In this document: positions 44,794-57,106 of the stretch, piece by piece | Layout of the letters: every line of letters begins with the position of its first letter | Numbering within the stretch: position 1 is the stretch's first letter | From: Anaeramoeba flamelloides | Lineage: Eukaryota; Metamonada; Anaeramoebidae | NCBI GenBank assembly: GCA_027625915.1 | Contig: JANTQA010000047.1 | Location: 6,386,001-6,450,000 of the forward strand | Length of the DNA stretch: 64,000 bases | Direction: 5' to 3' | The notes under the pieces: model-generated | The model's database searches: none | Told to the model about the DNA's origin: nothing | Seen by the model: only the letters and a program-made list of their open reading frames with translations | Translations under genes and position numbers: made by a program

Positions 44794-46676
44794 ATGAGTA
44801 AAGAAAGAAAATTTAAAGCCGAAATAGTATTTGAGTCTGACGAAACTCGTATTTTACGGAACAAAATCCGTCGTCAAGAAGAGCAAGAAGAACTCGATCA
44901 AAAAAAATTTACTTGAAAGGGAACAAGAAAGAAAAAAAAAAAAGGAGAATAAGTAACCAAAAAAAATTTAAAAAGTATCAATCAAAGAATAAACGAATAG
45001 CGTTCAGCAACCAAATCACAGATCGTTTTCACACTCTAAAAAAAAATATCAAAAATCAAACTCTCAGTTTCTTACGATCCTTCTCGACAACTTTGAACAA
45101 AGTGAAAAAAGAAAAGAAAAAAAAAAGAAAAAAAAAACAATAATTAATTTTATTAAAATTGATGAAAAAACAAAGTTTTATTTATTTCCTCTGGATCTTC
45201 TAAACTCGATCCATAATAAAAGAATAAGAAAAATAAAAGAAAATAATATTAATCATTGTTTCAAGATTGAAACCATAAATGAAGAAGAAAATACCATTTC
45301 AATTTATAATCCATCAAACACAATGAACAGCAATTTTTTTTCGAAAATGGATTTAAAAGTTGCAACTTCGATCTTCCTTTCTGGGTTGGGCTATTGTGAG
45401 TATATTCGGCTATTTTCAATGCTGTTTGAAGAGGATTCTTTAATGTGTTCGAACACATTTTATTCGCTTCAAAGATCGTATATTATACCAACGATCAAAG
45501 AAATTTGGAAACGCCACCATAAGTTTTTAATTAAAAAAATCCAACAGTCGCTCCAAAGCTATGTTGACGGAAGATGGTCTCGTTCCCAAAAAGAAAAGGG
45601 AATTGCTGAATATTTAACCGAAGTGCTCATTGATTCTGTAGCCCATTTGGTGCTAGGAATTGAAACGTTATGTAAGGATGAAAAGGAAGAAGGGAAAGGA
45701 AATGAAGAAGCACAATGTTTACTAAAAATGTTAGAATCTTCACCAATCAAAGATTTGAAGATCAATGAACTTATTTGTGATGAGAATAAAAGTGTAATAA
45801 AAAGAATAAAAGAAGCAAAATTACCTTTGGAAATCTCTTTATGTATTGACCATAAAGGAAACACCGTCAGAAAAAAATGGAAAACCAAATGTAAATTAAA
45901 AAAAACACTTTCCAAAAATCAATTAACCAAACAAGGAAAAAAAAGAAAAAAGCCATTATATGTTTACACCCACCGACACTTAGAAGACCTTTGTAAAAAA
46001 ATTGAAACACACTTTAAAGTAAGTTGTAGTTTAGCAAATAATGAGAAAGAATTTATAAAAATTTGGGTTAATTTTTCCAAACATCATTTTGGCAATCACA
46101 AAAACTGTTTTGAATTATGCCAAAGTAATTGTTTACAAAAAGAAAGAAAAGAACCCCTTTTAAAAACATTTGCTGACTACCTCAAATGTCATAATGTTCA
46201 AATGAAGATCTATAAAGAAATTATAAAACAAAATATTGATAGTTTTCTTACACAGAGACAAACTTCAATTGTTGAATCGTTTATTAGCACACCAAATCTT
46301 TGGTGTCCTAAAAAAAAAACATTTTGATAAGGAAGTCTACATCGCACGAACTTATCTGGCTGATTTAAATTGGAACTTCAATCTTCTCTCGGGAAATCCA
46401 AAAAGATTTGTTATCAACAAACAACTGGAAAGAAAAATAACAAACAAAACACTTGAAAGCCTCGAAAAATACCACTTTTATGGTGATAAAAATGAAACAG
46501 ATCTTGTTATTGAAGAAGAAAACAATAGTCAGGAAAAAAAAGAAGAAAAAAGCAATAAGCTGGCCAAAAAGAGAAGAAGAAAAAACAAGAGTAAGAAAGA
46601 AAAGGAAGAAGATACTAGAAATGAGAAAGTCAATATGGCTGGTGAATTGGATCAGAATTTTGGATTGTCGAATTGA
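44794..46676 (+). pseudogene. DDE transposase, frame-broken
   Basis: Best-preserved frame is 45323-46327, extending upstream in frame to about 45137. Candidate catalytic residues: Asp in SYVDGRWSRSQ (near 45565), Asp in ELICDENKSV (near 45780) and Glu in IVESF (near 46275), the last followed after a frame change by HFDKEVYIARTYLADLNWN. That tail pattern (Glu-Ser-Phe, Pro-Lys-Lys, then an Arg/Ala-Leu/Asn helix) is typical of MULE-like and Kolobok-like DDE enzymes. HHFGNHKNC (near 46085) resembles a zinc-binding His/Cys patch. The N-terminus from ATG 44794 is Lys/Glu-rich with shifts at A-runs near 44910 and 45115. Another shift falls in the A10 run at about 46311-46320. The C-terminus is a basic, nuclear-localisation-like tail. 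Probably inactive. Confidence 0.7.
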
Positions 46677-46955
46677 ATTGGCAACTGGCAAAAGAAATTG
46701 ACACTGGAAAGCTTGAACTGTATCTTTGGACTTGATACTGGCAACTTAATTTGAGACTGGCAACTGGATCTTCAGACTCGCAACTTTGTAAACTTGTTCT
46801 GGCCTGACAACCTGAACTGGATCTTTGGACTGACAACTGGCAACTTGAGACTGGCAACCTTGTAAACTTGTTATGGTTGGAAAGCTTGAATTAGATCTTC
46901 AGACTGGCAACTTTGTAAACTTATGCTGGTTGGAAAGCTTGAATTGGATCTTTGG
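46675..46955. repeat. GC-rich minisatellite, unit about 53 bp
   Basis: About 3-4 imperfect copies of a unit that contains GACTGGCAACTTTGTAAAC, then TTGGAAAGCTTGAA and TGGATCTT. It starts at the transposase stop codon and is far richer in G and C than anything near it. Within the transposon boundaries. Confidence 0.8.
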
Positions 46956-49175
46956 TTTTGGTTTTTTATTCTATTCTCCTTTAAAAAAAAAAGGGAGAAT
47001 TTTTTCTTTTGTTAGTTAGTTGTTTTTTATTTATTTTTTATCTATTTTTTATTTATTTTTCATTTTTTTTTATTTTTTTCAAAAATCAAAAAGCAAAAAT
47101 AAAAATAACAAAGAAATTGTTTTGATTTAAATGAAAAAAAATGAAAAAAGGTATGGATCAACTTTACGAAATACTCATAGAAGTGCTTTAAGGAACCTTT
47201 CAGAGAAATCTAAACATTTAAAATCAAAAAATGTGGTACTCAATTTTCAAAAGATAATTTCCTTTTTTAAAATTTAAAAAAATATTCTTTTTATGTTAAC
47301 AGATTTGATAACTTTTTTTTTTATTTAGTTTGTTGAGAAAAATTATGATACAAACTGAGGTTAAGAGTTCATTTTTTTCAACAGTTTGTTCTTGAAATTC
47401 ATCATCTTATTTTGAAAATTTTTTTTGGAATGCCCTAAGATCACCCAAATGTTGCAAAATATTTTTTCAAACTTGTTAACACATCACATTACTCAAAAAA
47501 TGGCTAGTTTTTGAATTGGAATAATAATAAACCGATTGTTGAGGTATTTTCAAACTCAAATTACTCATTAAATAATCATTTTTATCGAAATCTGAAAAGT
47601 TGATTTCAAGATCTGCCAAATAAACAAATTTAAATCAAATTTTCAATTGGAACACTCAGTTTGATTTTTTTAAAAAGCCTTACTTGGGATAAAAATAGCA
47701 GAATATTATTGATAAATTCGAAAAATCTTTAATTTTTTTTTTAATTCCCTTTTGGAAAATTATTTTATTAATTGGTTGGAAAAGAGAACAAAATATTTTC
47801 TTGCATTAAATAAAAAGTAACTTTTGGAAAAATAAATTGATTTTGGAAATCTTTGCTGAAGAGGGGGTAATTGTCCCAAGTAGAGTTTTTGAAAATAAAA
47901 AAAAAGAAAATGTTTGATTCAGATTTACATTTCTCTCACAGAATAAATTTTTAAGTTACTCCTTTGAAATTTTTTTACTGAAAATGATCGACAACCACAA
48001 TATAGACTTTATTCGATTCACCAACTACCCACTTTCACTTCAAGTATTTTAGATTTTGGGGTATGACTAATAAACATGAAATGATTTTCGCCTCATTTTC
48101 CTTCTTTTTCTTTGACAAGTAGAGTTATCATAGACTTTTTGCCATTAAGAAAATTATTCCCAATAAACACTTGTTGTGAAAAAAACAAAAAAAAAAGAAG
48201 TGAAAATTTTTTTGATTATATTAACAAAATAACTGTAATATACCGAAATATAAACCGAGCCACTTTAACAATGGGAACCAAATCAACAGTTTTGAAATTT
48301 GCCTTGTTTTGATGAAGAAAATCTACAAAATTGGTCGAAAAAATAGCCTTCTTCGAAGACAAAATGCTTTCTTTTCATCAAAATTATTAAATCTTTTTTT
48401 TCAGGATTAATGATCAATAAAGACATTTCTAATGAGTTTCCAATGGTATATTTCAAAAAATCACTCTTCTTATTGTAATTTGAAGAATAAATGTGTATCA
48501 ATTTTCCAGTTGTTTTTTTACATTTATTTTCCAATTAATAAATGTAAATTCTGATTTCGTTCTCACAAATATTTTATCTATTATTCGATGAAAAAAACGA
48601 GATCTTTTCAAAGTAAAATAGAAATAATATTACACGAAAATTTCTCAAGCCTCCTTCAAGGACTTTTGGAGAAAATTTTGATTTGTTTTATTTGATTTTA
48701 ACAGAAACAAGAGTCCGTTTCAAAGAAATCGATTGTTATTTGAGAGCTCTCTTTTTGAAATTTTCGTTTTTTTTTTAGTTTTTATTTTTTTTTTATTTTT
48801 GATTAGGTAAATGAAGAATCCCCAAGAAAAGTCAGATTTCAAATCTGGAAATCATCTTATGTGTTATCTAACTTTTTGAAATTTCAACTATCAGCACATT
48901 CAAATGAAAATAATAAAATTTTCTCTTAAAAGTTGCATAAGTAAGCTTTAGAAATTGCAGAGAAATATTATTTCGATTTTGCTTTGTCAAGATCTTGGAA
49001 TTTTTTCAACACAAAGACAAAAAAAATTCATAACAAAGTTGTAATAAGGGTTGTAGTTTAATTATGAGAAAATAACAATAATAAAAAAGGATTTCTTTTT
49101 TTGAAAAACGACAACTTTGTTAGGCAGAATTCTAAATATGTATTAGGTATTATAATATGTGAAAACAACTTGGTC

Positions 49176-49289
49176 GTTTTCGAAGTGTCGCTCTTTGGGA
49201 GATCTTGAAGATTTTTTTCTGATTTTATAGTGTAATTAAAAGAGCTTGATTATTCTCAAGAATGTTCCAAAGAGCGACACTTCGAAAAC
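49176..49289. repeat. 23-bp perfect inverted repeat with 68-bp spacer
   Basis: Arms 49176-49198 (starting GTTTTCGAAGTGTCGCTC) and 49267-49289 are exact complements and unusually GC-rich for this window. No target duplication is evident. Could be a tiny MITE, a structured RNA or a double operator. Confidence 0.7.
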
Positions 49290-50389
49290 AAAAACACCAA
49301 TTAAATTTACCAAAATTCCTTCGCTTACTGAAAATCAGTGTATTTGTTTATTTTCGAAAGAGAAATTTTTTGAGGAGAGATATGAGAAACGATTATTTTT
49401 TTTAAATCTGGATTGAGTGGAAAACTTGATAATTTTGAACTTTGTGAAGAGAAAACTCGACAAAAAATTGGGGTATTACTGATCTTTGCAAAATAAATGG
49501 GAAAAAAATTTCACTTTATTTTCCCATTTTTCTTTTTTAAACAAACAAAATTTCAAAGAAAGAGATTCTATTTTGTTATCTCATTTTGTTTGTGAGATTC
49601 TTCTTTAAACTTCCCTTATACATTGGAAACTTTGAGTAAACTTCAGAATCCATAATGAATATCATATTGAAGAATTTCATAGCCAAAGAATATTAACCGA
49701 CTAAAATTTAATCCCTTTTGAATTTCAAGGATATAACCTCTTGAAAAAACTATTTTCCATTTTTGAAATAGTATTAAAAGTTGGTTTTATATTGAATTAA
49801 TCTTATTTTTATCTCATTTTTTTAATTTCTTAATACGGGCAAAAAATTATTTGAATTTGTTAATAAACTCACAAAAAATTCGATTTTTATTTTGATAACC
49901 CCAAATTACTCCAATTTAAATTTTCTCATATAGTTTAGATGGGTAGATCAATTAAATCATTTTGTGGGATAGTTTTTTTATTGATTTTGAGGTAATTTGT
50001 TGTTTTTTCAATTAATAATTCGAAAATTCGGTAATATTTTTTCCATTTATAAATTTAGAGATAGAAAAATATTCATAAATTGTGATTAAAATGATTCAAA
50101 TTTTTTTTATTTGAATGAAGAACGACTTCATCACCCTAGAGAGTGTTTACTTATTGTGTTATTTAACATTAAGTCTTCCCTAAGCATTTTCATTATGAAT
50201 ATATTAGACAAAAAATTACTCATTTTCAAAGTTAAAAAAATCAACAAAAAAAAGAAAAAATATTTCAGATAGATTTTTTGAATAAAAATTTTAAAAAACA
50301 AAATGACTTTCAGGATTTTTCTAGTTATAGATGAAAATTGAAAACATTTCAAACTAATAAAAATCTAAAAACAATATTTAGAATCGTAT

Positions 50390-50660
50390 TAAAAAACTGT
50401 TTTGTGATTACTATTAATTGTAAAATATAAAGATCAAAATTTTGATTCAACTTTCCAAAAAAAGTACATTTCAAGAATGAAAATCGAATTCTCAAAGACC
50501 AAATTATAAGAAGGAAATGAATAATTTAAGCTGATTTTAAGAATTAAAAAATTGAAATGTTACAGGATTTGATGATTTAAAAAAATCTTTTATTTGGATA
50601 GGTGAATGAAAATTTTGTTCCATTTATTTTAAAACAAATATTATCAATTTGAAAAGTAAA
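50390..50660. repeat. Dispersed repeat, copy 3 (also at 120-385 and 8140-8390)
   Basis: Shares GATCAAAATTTTGATTC, AATAATTTAAGCTGATTTTAAG and GTTCCATTTATTTTAAA blocks in order with the other two copies. Class unknown. Confidence 0.5.
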
Positions 50661-51029
50661 TTCAGAAAGACTAAAATCAAATTTGTGGTCTTGAAGAAAA
50701 AAAAATGGTTTTTTATTGGAATTGAAATAAATAGATTTGGTTTTTTGTGAAATAAATCCTCGTTGAACGAAATAGAACTGAGATTATAGTTCTTAATTTT
50801 ATTTTTTAGATAAACAAAGAAAATTATTGATTTCTTAAGGGAGTAACTACACAATAAGACGTGATAAAAATCCGAGAGAATTGAAAGAATAGTATTTTAT
50901 TTTTGTGGCGTGTTATTGTAAATTCTATAAAAAATTTTTCAATATTTTATTTGATATATTTTTTTTTTGGCAAAGTTAAACAAAAAAGAGACAAGTATCG
51001 ATAAAATTGGTTAGATTTGTATTTTTTTT

Positions 51030-51330
51030 TATAATTTAGAGTTTTTTTTGGGAGATGATATTTTTAGGTTCTTCGAATAAAACCTATTGTTATTTTGTGG
51101 TTTAAAATTTGATAGAATATAATCATATTCACTTCTCCAATTCCACCAAATCCAAGTTTTTAAAACCCTAACCGGTAATGTTTTGGGATAATTATTGTTT
51201 TTTGGAACCCTTCGAGCTATTAAAACCGTAATTCCTATTTTTTTTTGTGATTCTCCCAATTGTAATCGTGCCGTTCTTTTTATACAAAACACATTTATCA
51301 TAAATGTCGCTGATAACAAAAATCCTTCTT
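51030..51330 (-). pseudogene. Possible protein-kinase glycine-loop remnant
   Basis: On the minus strand near 51130-51105 one frame reads KLGFGGIGEV, an excellent match to the kinase nucleotide-binding glycine loop, preceded by an YRLGF-like strand. The frame is stopped soon after on both sides and no catalytic-loop HRD or DFG is visible. A family G element begins at 51332, just outside it. Short and tentative. Confidence 0.25.
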
Positions 51331-51331
51331 A

Positions 51332-51788
51332 CTGTTGAGAGAAAAATTTTGGAAACAGAAAAATGGTTTCTAACCATTTTTAATTGGGAACATTAGTAAA
51401 ATTGAAATCAAATCCTATTGATAACTAGGTGACTTTTATATTAATCCAGGTTTAAAGGTGTTACAAGTTCATTAATATGTAGTGTGTGTAGAATATTCAT
51501 TTGAATGGTTGATAACTAAAGTAGATCATGCTATTTTAACAAAAATCCAAGTTTTAGTAAAGTTTACTATTAATTCTGAAAATGGTAATTTTTAAACTTG
51601 CTTTAGATTGTAAGAGATAAGGTTTTGAAAAAGTAGAATTACATTAATCGTTATTCTAATAAGTAGATTATTGTTCTTTTATTTAGTTATTTCACAAACC
51701 ATTGAAATTAAAAATCATTTTCAGTAAGGTTCAAAATTAAAATTACTGCCCAACTATTTTTCTCTGTACAACATTTTTCTCTCAACAG
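51332..51788. mobile_element. TIR element, diverged family G member
   Basis: 457 bases, ends CTGTTGAGAGAAAAAT and complement. Flanked by TTA on both sides (51329-51331, 51789-51791). The interior shares TTTTTAATTG, TTAGTAAAATTGA and AAAGTAGATCATG with the 40517-41017 element or its complement. Confidence 0.65.
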
Positions 51789-53774
51789 TTATTGCTTTTT
51801 GTTGTCATGATTAAAAAAATTCAAAAATCATGATAATTACAATAAATCCCACAATAAAATGTTGAGATAAGGATAAAAGATAAATCATTCAACATTCGAA
51901 ACACCATTTTAAGCAATTTAACTCAACATTCTATTATGTCAATTTCTTTGAGACTTTTGAAAAAAAATTTTAAAAAAAATTAATGAATGAAATATTTGAA
52001 ATAATAAAAATCAATTAGCTTTAACCAAAGCAAAAAATGTTATTTTCTGATCCTCTTCAAAATTGCAAAAAAATGAAAATTTTTCCTTTACTGTGGCTAC
52101 TCCCTTAATGGATTAGTATTGACCTCGGAGAAATCTCATATCTTTATATATTGTAATTGGGGTGTTATCCAAATTAGTTCTGCATGGTTCAAGTGCCTCT
52201 TCAAAAATACATTCCTAAAGATTCACCTTAAGTTAATCTCATCAATTAATAATAATTCGATATTTTCGTAAATAACAAAAGAATTTTTAAGAAAAAATCT
52301 ACATTTCGCCCCATATTTAAAGAATGAAATCTCAATATTCAGAATCCCAAAGCTGCAAAATATGTTTCTTAAATTTGTGGTGAAATGTAGATTATTTTCT
52401 TAAAATTTTGATTCCTTTTAAAAAATTAAATCTTTCACCAATAGATTTTTTAGTCAAATTATTTCTGAAATATTGTAATATATTATAACTAGACTTATAA
52501 AAAGGAAACAAAACTAGAGGGTCTTTGTTTTTTTTTTTTTTATGTTGATGCTTATTAAGTAAATCTTTGAAATTAAAAAATTAAAAAAATAGTTATTTTT
52601 GGAAGTTCTAAATCTAAATTATGTAATACTGTAATACTATTATTTTGGGTTTATATTTTAGATTTTGTAAAGGAATATAAAAAAAAATTCCAAAAACGGA
52701 CAAAATTTTCATTGAGCATTAGTGAAAAATCTAATAATTTTTTGTTAAATAATATTTATAGAATAATTTTTTAGAGCTATTTAAACGATTGAGTATTAAT
52801 ATGATTTTCTTTCAATTATAACACTCTTTAATTATAAACGAATCTATGGTGGCGCTAATTCCCCGAGGGTTTAGTCATTACGATGCGAAAATTTTTTTTT
52901 CTAAAATGTGTTAAAAAATTTTTTTAATTTTAATGAGCATCTAACACCAATCAAAAACTAATCAAAGTGTGATGTATGATCGATCACAAAAATCAATAAT
53001 CAAAAATAAGGTACATTTTTCGAAAAAAGTGCCAAAGAGAGACATTCAATTTCTAATTAGAACAGTTGTGATTTATCATTTTGAAAACAACTGTATTTTT
53101 TTGAAGTTTCCCTATTGGGTTATTTTTGAGATCTCAAGGTTTTTTTTCTTTTTTCTCTTTTTTGAATGAGTTATTTTTTTCTCTAGAATGATACTAAAAC
53201 CTACTTTATAAAATATAGAGAGTTTCAATATAAACACATATTATATTAAATCAAATTAAATTGATTGTCTACCGAAATAAAACAATATGTTTTAAATTGA
53301 AGAAATTTAACCTTTTGGTAATTAAATAATAGAAATAAGTAATTTTTTTTTTATTTTTGATTTTTTGAAATTGAGAATTCTTTTTCACTTATTGTTAATT
53401 GAATTTTTTACCAATGAGATCCTCTCAAAATATTTTATTTGTTATTTAAATTTTGTCAATCAAAAGAAGGGTAATGGAACAATAGATTTTTTTAGGTTTC
53501 AAGTTAAGTCTTGAGTATGGGAAAATCGTAATTAATGACTAGACCCTTAAGGTAAATAAAATTCCTATTTTATTCTTAATGAAAAAATAAATAAAAAATA
53601 TTTTTTCAGTTAAAAGGGTAATAAGAGAGAGAAAAATTTTTTTATTTGATAAACTAAAAGTTTAAAAGTAACTAATCCATGTAAATTATTACAAAAAATT
53701 GACAGAGTTAAACAACTTTCAATTGTAAATTAACCTTTTTAAGTCTAGAAATTCTCTTTATATGAAGTTATATA
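51789..53774. other. Intergenic with small hairpin and dispersed repeat
   Basis: Near 51850-51945 an inverted pair (CCACAATAAAATGTTGAG and its relative) matches the hairpin at 20574-20672. About 52095-52525 is the short copy of family H. The rest is AT-rich with no supported gene (the frame at 52969-53169 looks like noise). Confidence 0.4.
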
Positions 53775-55271
53775 TCCCTTAGCACCCCGGATTTGCCTAA
53801 ATTTCATCAAGTTTTTTAAATTAGATTTAAAATGATATTGATCTACTAATATATTAATTTTCTTATTTGTCTTTAATCAGATTTGAATTATAATAAAAAG
53901 TCAAAATAATTCAAAGATAAAGTAGTTAAGTTATTGATTTTTTTTTTGAAATTGAAAAAAAAAAATAATAATTATTCATTTTTACATTTTCTTTAACGAT
54001 TTTTATTTTTATTTTATTTTTTTAAATCAGAAATTTTATTACATTAATAATAATTAAAAACTCAACACATTAATTTATTAATAATAACCACCAAAGAATT
54101 TTGCTAATTTTATGATAAAAAAAATAAATAAAAATATAAATTACTTTGAAATTTACTTTTTTTTTTAGAAAAAATTTCAATAAATATCGAATTAAAGAGA
54201 AAAATGAAATTTATTTATTTAGGCCAAAATTAAAATTTTAATATGATTAATTTTCTAAAACTTTTATTTAAGCAATAGATAATAATTGAAAATCAAAAAA
54301 AAAAAAAAAATTGTAAAATAATTTCAATTTATTAAATTGGTATAAAACAAATAAAAATTACTTTTTTAATCGATAAAATATTTATACCTAAATTTAAAAT
54401 AAAATAAAAAATAACTCTTAAATATTATTCCAATATAATAAAATAATCTTCGAAATCAAAATTTTTTTATTGCATTTTGTTATTGGTAAAAATTTGAATA
54501 ATATATTTGCGATATTTGGATTTTTCCTTAATAAATTAATCCAGATCTTGTTAAATAAGTTCTGATATATGGCCTCTAATTCAACAATATAGTTTACTTT
54601 ATGCCTAGATTTTAAAAAGTCAAAAATTAAAAAATTGTAAAAAATATAAAAAAAATCAATTATTAATCTGACTCGAACTATTGGCCAAATCATTTAAAAT
54701 TGAAAAACAGTCTTGTTGAAAAAATTGTAAAATTTTGCAATGAAAAAAAATTTGATTTTTTTTTCTAATTTAATTTATATTTTTTTTCATTTTTAAATTA
54801 TTTAGAATCTAATATAGATATTGATATTGGATAGTAATCAGTAGATAAAACAAATTTTCTATGTGATGTTATAATAACGTTTATAATGAATAAATTATTT
54901 AATCAAGCATTTTTAGGCAATTTTGGGGTGCAAAAGGGCCCCAAAAAATTTCAGTAAAGTATGATGTGTTCTAAATGTTAAAACTAAGAGGTTTTTGATG
55001 TCTAGACAAACTTTTCAAAAAAAAAAAAAATTTATTTTGACAAAATTTGGAAAAATAATAAAATCACAATAGCCAAAAAAAAAAAAATTCCCAATGTTGA
55101 AATTTTTTTTTCAAGTTATTTTTATTTTAAGTAACTATACAATTTTTAATTATAAAATTTTTCTTTCTAAGATAATTGTTTATTAATTCTATACCTTATT
55201 CTCCTTTGATAACATTTCAAATTAAAATTTTTGTTTGAAATGCTTTTAGGATTATTTGGTGTGCTAAGGGA
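53775..55271 (+). mobile_element. 1.5-kb TIR element, family P copy 1
   Basis: 1497 bases, TA at 53773-53774 and 55272-55273. Left end TCCCTTAGCACCCCGGATTT, right end GTGTGCTAAGGGA. The interior includes a GC spot GGGGTGCAAAAGGGCCCC (54928-54945) and, on the minus strand, a 91-codon open frame (54418-54693). Copy 2 (55298-57177) is inverted beside it and copy 3 starts at 63120. Confidence 0.85.
54418..54693 (-). other. Open frame inside family P element, possibly captured or relic coding sequence
   Basis: 91 codons, protein-like (FLKSRHKVNYIVELEAIYQN, then LFNKIWINLLRK). The equivalent stretches of copies 2 and 3 give the same peptide pattern with stops. It may be what is left of the element's own protein or of a captured host exon. 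Family not recognised. Confidence 0.3.
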
Positions 55272-55402
55272 TACATACATATATATATATATATATATTC
55301 CTTAGAACCCCAGATATACTAATTGCTTTCAAAACAAAATATTTAATTTGAGTTATTTTCAAAGGGTTATAAGATATAGAATTTATAAAAAATTATCTTA
55401 AA

Positions 55403-55599
55403 CAGTCAGTTTCACTTTTAAGGCACAAACTTTCAACGAAATTTAAGGCACAAAAAAATCTCAAATTAAAGCACAAAATCCAAATTCATGTAAAAATAAA
55501 TTGTAAAAAATAAAATTCCAAATTTTGTACCTTAATTTGAGATTTTTATTGTGCCTTAAATTTCGTTGAAAGTTTGTGCCTTAAAAGTGAAACTGACTG
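55403..55599. mobile_element. Family B palindromic MITE, copy 2 (nested)
   Basis: 197 bases, ends CAGTCAGTTTCACTTTTAAG on both sides. Flanks AA and TA. Inserted in family P copy 2: the same site is empty in copy 1 (complement of the stretch near 55165-55190). Confidence 0.88.
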
Positions 55600-56911
55600 T
55601 ATAGAAAAAGTTTAATTAAAAATTATATAGTTACATATATTTAAAAAATAAATTAATTTAAAATAATTAAGATTTGAAAAATTTTTCTTGATTTTTGTGG
55701 TTTCATTATTTTTCATCAAAATTTTGTTCAAAAAAAAAATTTTTTTTTTTTTGAAAAGTTTGTCGAGATATCAAAAACCTCTTAGTTTTAATGATAAAAA
55801 TATATCATTATTTACTGGAAAAAAATTTTTTTTGAGGCATTTTGCACCCCCAATATTATCCAAAATACTTGATAAATAATTTATTCATTATAAAAGATAT
55901 TTTGAAATCATATTGAAAATTTCTTTCCTCTATTGATTACTATCCAATTGAAATCTATAAATTTGATTCTAAAACATTTAAAAATAAATAAAAAATATAA
56001 ACTAAAATTTTAAAAAAAAATCAAATTTTTTTTCATTGCAAAATTTTACAAATTTTTTCAACAAGATTTTTTTTTAAATTTAAATTATTAAACAATATTT
56101 GGAGTCAGATTAAAAATTGATTTTTTTTTAATTTTTACTAGATTTTAATTTTTAAAATCTAGATATAAAATAAATAATATTATTGGATAAGAGACCATAG
56201 ATCAAAAATTATTTTATAAGATCTGTATAAAGTTAGATAAAAAAATTCAACATTTACAAATATATTATTCAAATTTTCACTCATAATACAATTCAGTTTT
56301 TTTTTTTTTTTTTGGTTTCGAAGATTATTTTATTATCTTTGAATAATATTTAAAAGTTACTTTTTTTTTTAAAAAAAAAAATTTAGGGTTGATCATTTTA
56401 TCTATGAAAAAGTTTTCACTTGTACAATTCGATATAATAAATAAAATTATTTTACAATTTTTTTTTGTTCGTTCAAGTATTTTCTGCTGTTTAAATAAAT
56501 ATTTTAGAAAATAATTTATATCAAAATTTAATTTTGGCCTTATGAAAGGAATTTCATTTTTCTCATGTTATAATATTTTTTAAAAATTAATCCAAATAAT
56601 TAAAATTTCTTAGTAATTTGATTTTTTTATTTATTTTTTTTATTATGAAATTAATATTATTATTTGATTTTTAATATTAATAAATTAATATGTTGGATTT
56701 TTAATTATTATTATTATTATAAAATTTTAATTTAAAAAATTACAAAAAAATAAATATGTTAAAAGTTAATATAAAAAAAATTAATTATTATTATTTTTTT
56801 CAATATCAAAAAAAAAATCATAAAATAACTACTTTATCTTTAAACTATTTTGACTTTTTATTAGAATTCAAATCCGAATTAAAGACCAATAAGAAAATAA
56901 ATATATTAATA

Positions 56912-57106
56912 CAGTCAGTTTCACTTTTAAGGCACAAACTTTCAACGAAATTTAAGGCACAAAAAAATCTCAAATTAAGTCACAAAATTTGAAATTTTTT
57001 TTTTACAAATTATTTTACTAGAATCTGAATTTTGTGCTTTAATTTGAGATTTTTTTTGTGCCTTAAATTTCGTTGAAAGTTTGTGCCTTAAAAGTGAAAC
57101 TGACTG
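56912..57106. mobile_element. Family B palindromic MITE, copy 3 (nested)
   Basis: 195 bases with TA at 56910-56911 and 57107-57108. Inserted in family P copy 2. The uninterrupted site reads AATATATTAGNA(C/G)ATCAATAT in copies 1 and 3 (complements of about 53842 and 63190). Confidence 0.9.

Larger units (their letters stand above)
44544..47190 (+). mobile_element. DDE-type DNA transposon (Mutator- or Kolobok-like), decayed
   Basis: The inverted 20-mer TAAAGCACTTCTATGAGTAT occurs at 44544-44563 and, complemented, at 47171-47190. Inside it both sides continue with related GTTGATCC/GGATCAAC sequence. Between them lies a broken transposase (44794-46676) and a minisatellite (46675-46955). The true outer ends may lie further out, since the flanks show weak inverted similarity; no target duplication was found. 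The GC content is higher than the surroundings. Confidence 0.65.
47191..51331. other. Intergenic region, mostly unrecognised
   Basis: No intact gene. An inverted pair GTTTTCGAAGTGTCGCTCTT (49176-49195) and its complement (ending 49289) is listed separately, as is a dispersed repeat near 50390-50660. Open frames at 48112, 48283 (minus, no ATG), 50131 and 50624 are AT-rich and unsupported. A possible kinase relic on the minus strand is at 51030-51330. Confidence 0.4.

Noticed and set aside
45559-45915. 118-codon minus-strand frame opposite the transposase
   Set aside because: Antisense shadow of the better frame carrying DDE-like motifs.
48283-48534. 83-codon minus-strand frame
   Set aside because: No ATG, preceded at once by a stop, no acceptor site, no recognised motif.
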